DNA from: DATJIG01 sp050260515
GTDB lineage: Bacteria; Pseudomonadota; Alphaproteobacteria; SMXQ01
Direction of reading: 5' to 3'
DNA length: 29,112 nucleotides
NCBI GenBank assembly: GCA_050260515.1
Contig: JBLNCI010000001.1
Location: 1 to 29,112 of the forward strand
Shown here: piece by piece, positions 25,714 through 29,112 of the stretch
How the letters are laid out: the number at the start of each line of letters is the position of its first letter
Position numbering within the stretch: the first letter of the stretch is position 1
The notes under the pieces: model-generated
Told to the model about the DNA's origin: nothing
The model's database searches: none
Seen by the model: the letters and a program-made list of their open reading frames with translations, nothing else
Translations under genes and position numbers: made by a program

Positions 25714-27537
25714 TCACGAGCGCCGGAGGTCGGCCGCGAGGCGGCCGAGCGCGTCGCCCCAGTCGGGCGTCGCGCGATAGACCGTGAATCCCGGGAACCA
25801 CGGCGACGCGTCGCCGCGCGCCAGCCAGCGGAACTCCGGCGGGTGCGGCACCAGCACGCGCGCGGGACGCCCGAGCGCCGCGCGCAGGTGCATGTTGGTG
25901 TTGCTGACGCCGACGTAGTCATCGACGACGTCGAGCAGTGCCAGCATCAGCGACAGGTCGTCGTTGACCGCCGAGAGATCGTGGATGGACCGGCCGATGG
26001 CGGCGGACAGGGCTTCCGTCTCGCCCGGCGCGGGCGCGCGCTGGATCGACACCAGCGTCGCGTCCACGTCGTTCAGCGCCGCGGCGAACGAGTCGAGCGC
26101 GATGATCTTCGACAGCGACTTGCCGTCCTGGATGCCGGCGCGCCAGGTGAGCGCGACGTAGGGCGGCGGGCCGAACGCCGCGAGGCGCCGGGCCATCTTG
26201 TCGCGCAGCACGGGATCGGCGCGGAGCGACAGCGACGGAGGCGCTCCGGCCATGCCGGTGAGGAACGGCAGATCGCCGATGAACAGCGGCTCGAATTCCG
26301 GCGTCTCGGCATCGCGCGGGATCACGTTCGACAGATCGGGACAGTCGCGCAGCAGCGGCAGCAGCTTGGCGTCGCCTTCGATCGCGAGCGTCGCGCCGCG
26401 GGCGGCGAGGATCGGCGCGTAGCGCAAGAAGAAGAGATGCTCGCCGAGGCCTTGCTCGAGCACGAGGCGGAAGCGTCGCCCGGCGAGATCGCGGGGGAGC
26501 GGCTCGCGCGGCATGGGAATCCGCGACCGGTCGACCGTCGGCCGGGCGCGATAGTCGTCGAAGCCGTTGGCGATGTCCCCGGCGAGCAGGCGGATGAAGC
26601 TGCGTTCGTAGCGGCTGAGGCCGTCGTGCGGATCGATCGCGAGGGCGCGGGTGCAGGCGGCCTCCGCTTCCTCGATCGCGCCCAGCGCGACCAGCGATTT
26701 CGACAGGCTGCGCCAGATGTCGGAGCGATCCGGGGCGAGCGCTGCGGCGGCGCGGAGGTCGCAGAGCGCTTCGCTCCATCGTGCCTGCAGTTGCAGGGTC
26801 GCGGCGCGGTTGGCGAGGAGGTCGGCCGCCTCCCGCGATCCCGCGGGGATCATGGCGAGGGCGCGCGCGAAGTTCTCGACCGCCTCGGCGTGCTGGCCAA
26901 GGCGGGTCTGCGCGACACCGAGGCCGTTCAGCGCCTGGATGAGAGGAGAGCCGGTTCGGAGCGCGCGGGTGTACGCCGCCACCGCGGTGGCGAAAGCCTC
27001 GGCAGCCGGTGCGGCGTCGTTCGCGGCAAGATGCAGGATGCCGAGGTTGGTCCAGGCCTCGCCGAGCGTCGGGTCGAGCCGGGTCGCTGCGAGCAGCGCG
27101 TGCTTCGCCGCATCGTTGTCGCCGCAGGCGGCGAGCGCGATACCGAGCGCCGCGTGGGCGTCCGCCCAATCGGGCTTCAGCGATACGGCGGTCCGCAGGG
27201 CGGCGCACGCGTCGGACCAACGGCCGAGTGCGACGAGCACCTCGCCGCGGGTGCGATGGAACAGCGGGCTCCGCGGCACCACGCGACAGGCGTTCTCGAT
27301 CAGCGACAGCGCATCGCTCGGCGCGCCACGCGCCAGCGCGACGATGCCCTTGAGGTGCAGCGCGTCGGCATTCGCCGGTTCGAGCATCAGCACCTGGCCG
27401 TACAAGGCATCGGCAAGCGCCAGCTCGCCGCGCTGGTGCTGCGCGACGGCGAGCTTCAGCGTCGCGTCGATGCTGTCGCGCGACAGCGCTCCGCCACGTG
27501 GCGGAGTCGATGCGCCGAGAGGTGCGGCATCAGCCAT
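25714..27537 (-). CDS. TPR protein with C-terminal glycosyltransferase-like (GT-B) domain
   Basis: This 607-residue protein has about eight TPR units filling residues 25-310, including LADALYGQVLMLEPANADAL and AEAACTRALAIDPHDGLSRYE. A C-terminal domain of about 260 residues starts at RRFRLVLEQGLGEHLFFLRY. It ends with GVSNTNMHLRAALGRPARVLVP and WFPGFTVYR, a pattern seen in TPR-linked glycosyltransferase 9/41-like proteins. The usual EQGLGD(T)IQF motif reads EQGLGEHLFF, so catalysis is uncertain. No signal peptide is seen, so it is likely cytoplasmic. The start at 27537 has GAGGG seven bases upstream; the ATG at 27555 has none. It probably shares a transcript with rlmB, 46 bases upstream. The acceptor is unknown. 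Confidence 0.82.
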   Translation of the reverse strand: MADAAPLGASTPPRGGALSRDSIDATLKLAVAQHQRGELALADALYGQVLMLEPANADALHLKGIVALARGAPSDALSLIENACRVVPRSPLFHRTRGEVLVALGRWSDACAALRTAVSLKPDWADAHAALGIALAACGDNDAAKHALLAATRLDPTLGEAWTNLGILHLAANDAAPAAEAFATAVAAYTRALRTGSPLIQALNGLGVAQTRLGQHAEAVENFARALAMIPAGSREAADLLANRAATLQLQARWSEALCDLRAAAALAPDRSDIWRSLSKSLVALGAIEEAEAACTRALAIDPHDGLSRYERSFIRLLAGDIANGFDDYRARPTVDRSRIPMPREPLPRDLAGRRFRLVLEQGLGEHLFFLRYAPILAARGATLAIEGDAKLLPLLRDCPDLSNVIPRDAETPEFEPLFIGDLPFLTGMAGAPPSLSLRADPVLRDKMARRLAAFGPPPYVALTWRAGIQDGKSLSKIIALDSFAAALNDVDATLVSIQRAPAPGETEALSAAIGRSIHDLSAVNDDLSLMLALLDVVDDYVGVSNTNMHLRAALGRPARVLVPHPPEFRWLARGDASPWFPGFTVYRATPDWGDALGRLAADLRRS

Positions 27538-27583
27538 GCCGCGACCCTCGGCCATTAACGTTAGTAAACCGTTACTCGCCTTA

Positions 27584-28477
27584 TCAGCGGGCGCCGTCGA
27601 ACCCCAGCCGCGCGAGCTCGTACAGCGCGCACGCCGCGGCCGCCGAGACGTTCAGGCTCTCGACCGCTCCCGACAGCGGGATGCGTACCAGCCAGTCGCA
27701 GCGCTCGCGGGTCAGGCGTCTGAGCCCGGTGCCCTCTGCCCCGAGCACGAGCACGATGCGGCCCGAGAGATTGGCCTCGGCCAACGTCTTCGGTGCGCCG
27801 GCTTCGAGCCCGGCGATCCAGAAGCCCTCCGCCTTGAGCTTCTCGAACGCACCGACCAGGTTCGGCACGCGGGCGAGGGGAACGCGCTCGAGCGCGCCCG
27901 ACGCGGCCTTCGCCAGCGCGCCTTCCGACGAGGGCGCGTGGGCTTCGGTCATGACCACGCCGATCGCGCCGAGCGCTGCCGCCGAGCGCACGATGGCGCC
28001 GACGTTCTGCGGGTCCGTCACCTGATCGAGCGCCAGCACGATCGCCCGCTCGCGGCCTTCCGCAGCGGTGAGGATATCGCTCAGCCCCGATTCCGGCAGC
28101 GGCTCGGCAAGCGCCGCGAACCCCTGGTGCACGGCGCCGTCGGGCAACGTGTGCGAGATGGTGTCGCGGTCGACGATCTCGGGGCGGATCGGAAGGTCCG
28201 CCGGGAGACCGGATTCCTCGCCGCGGGCGAGGAGGAAGCGCCGGATCGTCCGCCGCTCGTTGGCGAGTGCGGCGAGCACGGCGTGACGCCCCCAGATCCA
28301 TGGCTGCCCTTGGCCTCGCCCGGAGCGCCGCCCGCGCCCGGGCTCGGGCCGGCGATCGGCAAGCGGAGCGTGACCGGGCTTATCGGATCCGGAGCGGCCG
28401 TGCGGACGGCCTCCCGGCCGTGAGCCGCCGTGACCGAAGTTGGACTTTCCGTGGGACTTCGAGTTGCGTGTTGACAC
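27584..28477 (-). CDS. rlmB: 23S rRNA (guanosine-2'-O-)-methyltransferase, TrmH/SpoU family
   Basis: This 297-residue enzyme would methylate the ribose of G2251 (E. coli numbering) in 23S rRNA using S-adenosylmethionine. The first 58 or so residues are a Gly/Arg/Ser/His-rich basic tail. Then comes the substrate-binding domain (WIWGRHAVLAAL to about 125). The SPOUT domain has motif 1 NVGAIVRSAAALG (158-170), motif 2 VLGAEGTGL (244-252) and motif 3 IPLSGAVESLNVSAA (266-280), which together form the knotted cofactor site. I chose the GTG start at 28477 because AAGGAG lies five bases upstream; an ATG 21 codons earlier (28540) has no such site and adds atypical sequence. Its position next to tRNA-Tyr, tRNA-Gly and tuf is typical of Rhizobiales. 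Confidence 0.9.
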   Translation of the reverse strand: MSTRNSKSHGKSNFGHGGSRPGGRPHGRSGSDKPGHAPLADRRPEPGRGRRSGRGQGQPWIWGRHAVLAALANERRTIRRFLLARGEESGLPADLPIRPEIVDRDTISHTLPDGAVHQGFAALAEPLPESGLSDILTAAEGRERAIVLALDQVTDPQNVGAIVRSAAALGAIGVVMTEAHAPSSEGALAKAASGALERVPLARVPNLVGAFEKLKAEGFWIAGLEAGAPKTLAEANLSGRIVLVLGAEGTGLRRLTRERCDWLVRIPLSGAVESLNVSAAAACALYELARLGFDGAR

Positions 28478-28574
28478 GATGCTCCTTATATTACGCCCCA
28501 AAGTTGCGCAGCGAGCGCGATCCCCTGCCCTTATCCACAAGCGGCGGACGGGGTCGTTTCGCTGTGTTTTGCAG

Positions 28575-28603
28575 TTGACAGTAAAGGATTATTCCTCATA
28601 TTG
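28575..28603 (+). promoter_or_regulatory. Candidate promoter for the tRNA-Tyr / tRNA-Gly / tuf unit
   Basis: TTGACA (28575-28580) is a perfect -35 box. After 17 bases comes ATATTG (28598-28603), or CATATT one base earlier, as a degenerate -10. Transcription would begin near 28610, about 30 bases before the tRNA-Tyr 5' end. The stretch is locally A/T-rich in otherwise very GC-rich DNA, which supports the call. Confidence 0.5.
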
Positions 28604-28638
28604 CGCCTTCCATTTCGCCCGCCGGTTCGGCCCCGGGC

Positions 28639-28724
28639 GGAGGGGTGGCCGAGCGGTCAAAGGCAGCAGACTGTAAATCTGCCGACGTACGTCTACGAAG
28701 GTTCGAATCCTTCCCCCTCCACCA
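28639..28724 (+). tRNA. tRNA-Tyr (anticodon GTA)
   Basis: The acceptor arm GGAGGGG pairs with CCCCTCC. The anticodon loop CTGTAAA gives GTA between GCAGA and TCTGC. A long variable arm (CGACGTACGTCTACG region) marks the class II fold expected of bacterial tRNA-Tyr. The T arm is GAAGG-TTCGAAT-CCTTC. Discriminator A is at 28721 and CCA is encoded (28722-28724). Confidence 0.97.
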
Positions 28725-28829
28725 GGCGCCGCGCGGGCGGAATCGCCGGTGGGGCCGGCGGCCGGAATGGACCAGGGATGCACCCGGCAATACCCGGCAG
28801 AGGAACGGTGGACCGAGGCGGATGGAAGC

Positions 28830-28903
28830 GCGGGTGTAGCTCAATGGTAGAGCACCAGCCTTCCAAGCTGGCTACGAGGGTTCGATTCCCTTCACCCGCT
28901 CCA
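28830..28903 (+). tRNA. tRNA-Gly (anticodon TCC)
   Basis: The acceptor arm GCGGGTG pairs with CACCCGC. The D stem is GCTC/GAGC. The anticodon loop CTTCCAA gives TCC between CCAGC and GCTGG, which reads GGA and GGG codons. The T arm contains TTCGATT. The discriminator T is at 28900 and CCA is encoded to 28903. The 105 bases between the two tRNAs hold no gene that I can see. It lies 92 bases before tuf and is probably co-transcribed with it. Confidence 0.97.
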
Positions 28904-28995
28904 TCGCTCAGGACTCTGCGGCAACGGCCCCGAGAACGGAACAGCTTCAACCTCCACTGAAACCTAACTGGTACGGCCTCTAGGAAAAAGCACCG

Positions 28996-29112
28996 ATGGC
29001 GAAAGAGAAATTTGAGCGGACCAAGCCGCACGTGAACGTTGGGACGATCGGGCACGTCGACCACGGGAAGACGACGCTGACGGCGGCGATCACGAAGGTG
29101 TTGTCGGAGACG
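28996..29112 (+). CDS. tuf: Elongation factor Tu, 5' part (runs off the window)
   Basis: Only the first 39 codons are present. The translation starts MAKEKFERTKPHVNVGTIGH and includes the G1 motif GHVDHGKTT that binds GTP phosphates. EF-Tu carries aminoacyl-tRNA to the ribosome. An AGGAAAAAG stretch ends nine bases before the ATG and serves as ribosome binding site. Position after tRNA-Tyr and tRNA-Gly matches the common tRNA-tuf-secE-nusG order. Codon choice is unusual for such a highly expressed gene in this DNA: all three glycines are GGG and six of seven threonines are ACG. Confidence 0.97.
   Translation, partial: MAKEKFERTKPHVNVGTIGHVDHGKTTLTAAITKVLSET

Noticed and set aside
27556..27574. 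AT-rich inverted repeat TAACG-N9-CGTTA with a TTAA element before the TPR gene, considered as a CtrA site
   Set aside because: The TTTA and TTAA elements are six rather than seven bases apart and one half is imperfect. It may matter, but it does not meet the CtrA consensus.

Overview
The window looks like chromosome of a high-GC alphaproteobacterium, most likely in the Hyphomicrobiales (Rhizobiales). The evidence is the composition, the Caulobacter-type cpa/tad gene order, the order rlmB - tRNA-Tyr - tRNA-Gly - tuf at the right end, and palindromic intergenic repeats of the kind common in that order. I cannot name a genus.

Left part (1-13172): about 0.95 kb of non-coding DNA with palindromic repeats, then a Flp/Tad type IVc pilus locus. 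A TadG-like von Willebrand protein is on the minus strand. It is divergent from flp (pilin), cpaA (prepilin peptidase), cpaB, cpaC (secretin), cpaD, cpaE, cpaF (ATPase), tadB, tadC (platform) and tadD (TPR lipoprotein). Most genes from cpaB to tadC overlap by four bases (ATGA), so translation is probably coupled. A very strong hairpin separates the pilin gene from the machinery genes. Two members are longer than usual: CpaF carries a second, diverged copy of its N-terminal helical domain, and TadD has a roughly 215-residue Ala/Pro/Thr-rich tail. The small pseudopilins TadE and TadF are not in view.

Middle part (13196-24013, all minus strand): a seven-gene cluster that reads as one uptake-and-catabolism operon. 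In transcription order it has a periplasmic binding protein, a fused double permease, an NDP-forming acyl-CoA synthetase, the ABC ATPase, hydantoinase/oxoprolinase/carboxylase-type A and B subunits, and a beta-hydroxyacid dehydrogenase-like enzyme. The enzyme gene lies between the transporter genes. The transporter resembles Fe(III) importers, but the binding protein has His-His where ferric-binding proteins have Tyr-Tyr. The substrate is more likely an organic compound and is unknown. This is the best candidate for an undescribed system in the window.

Right part (24207-29112): a 67-residue protein with a C-terminal CxxC, a periplasmic PL5 alginate lyase with all four catalytic residues, tRNA-Thr(TGT), a TPR protein with a glycosyltransferase-like C-terminus, the 23S rRNA 2'-O-methyltransferase RlmB, tRNA-Tyr(GTA), tRNA-Gly(TCC), and the first 39 codons of tuf, which runs off the window.
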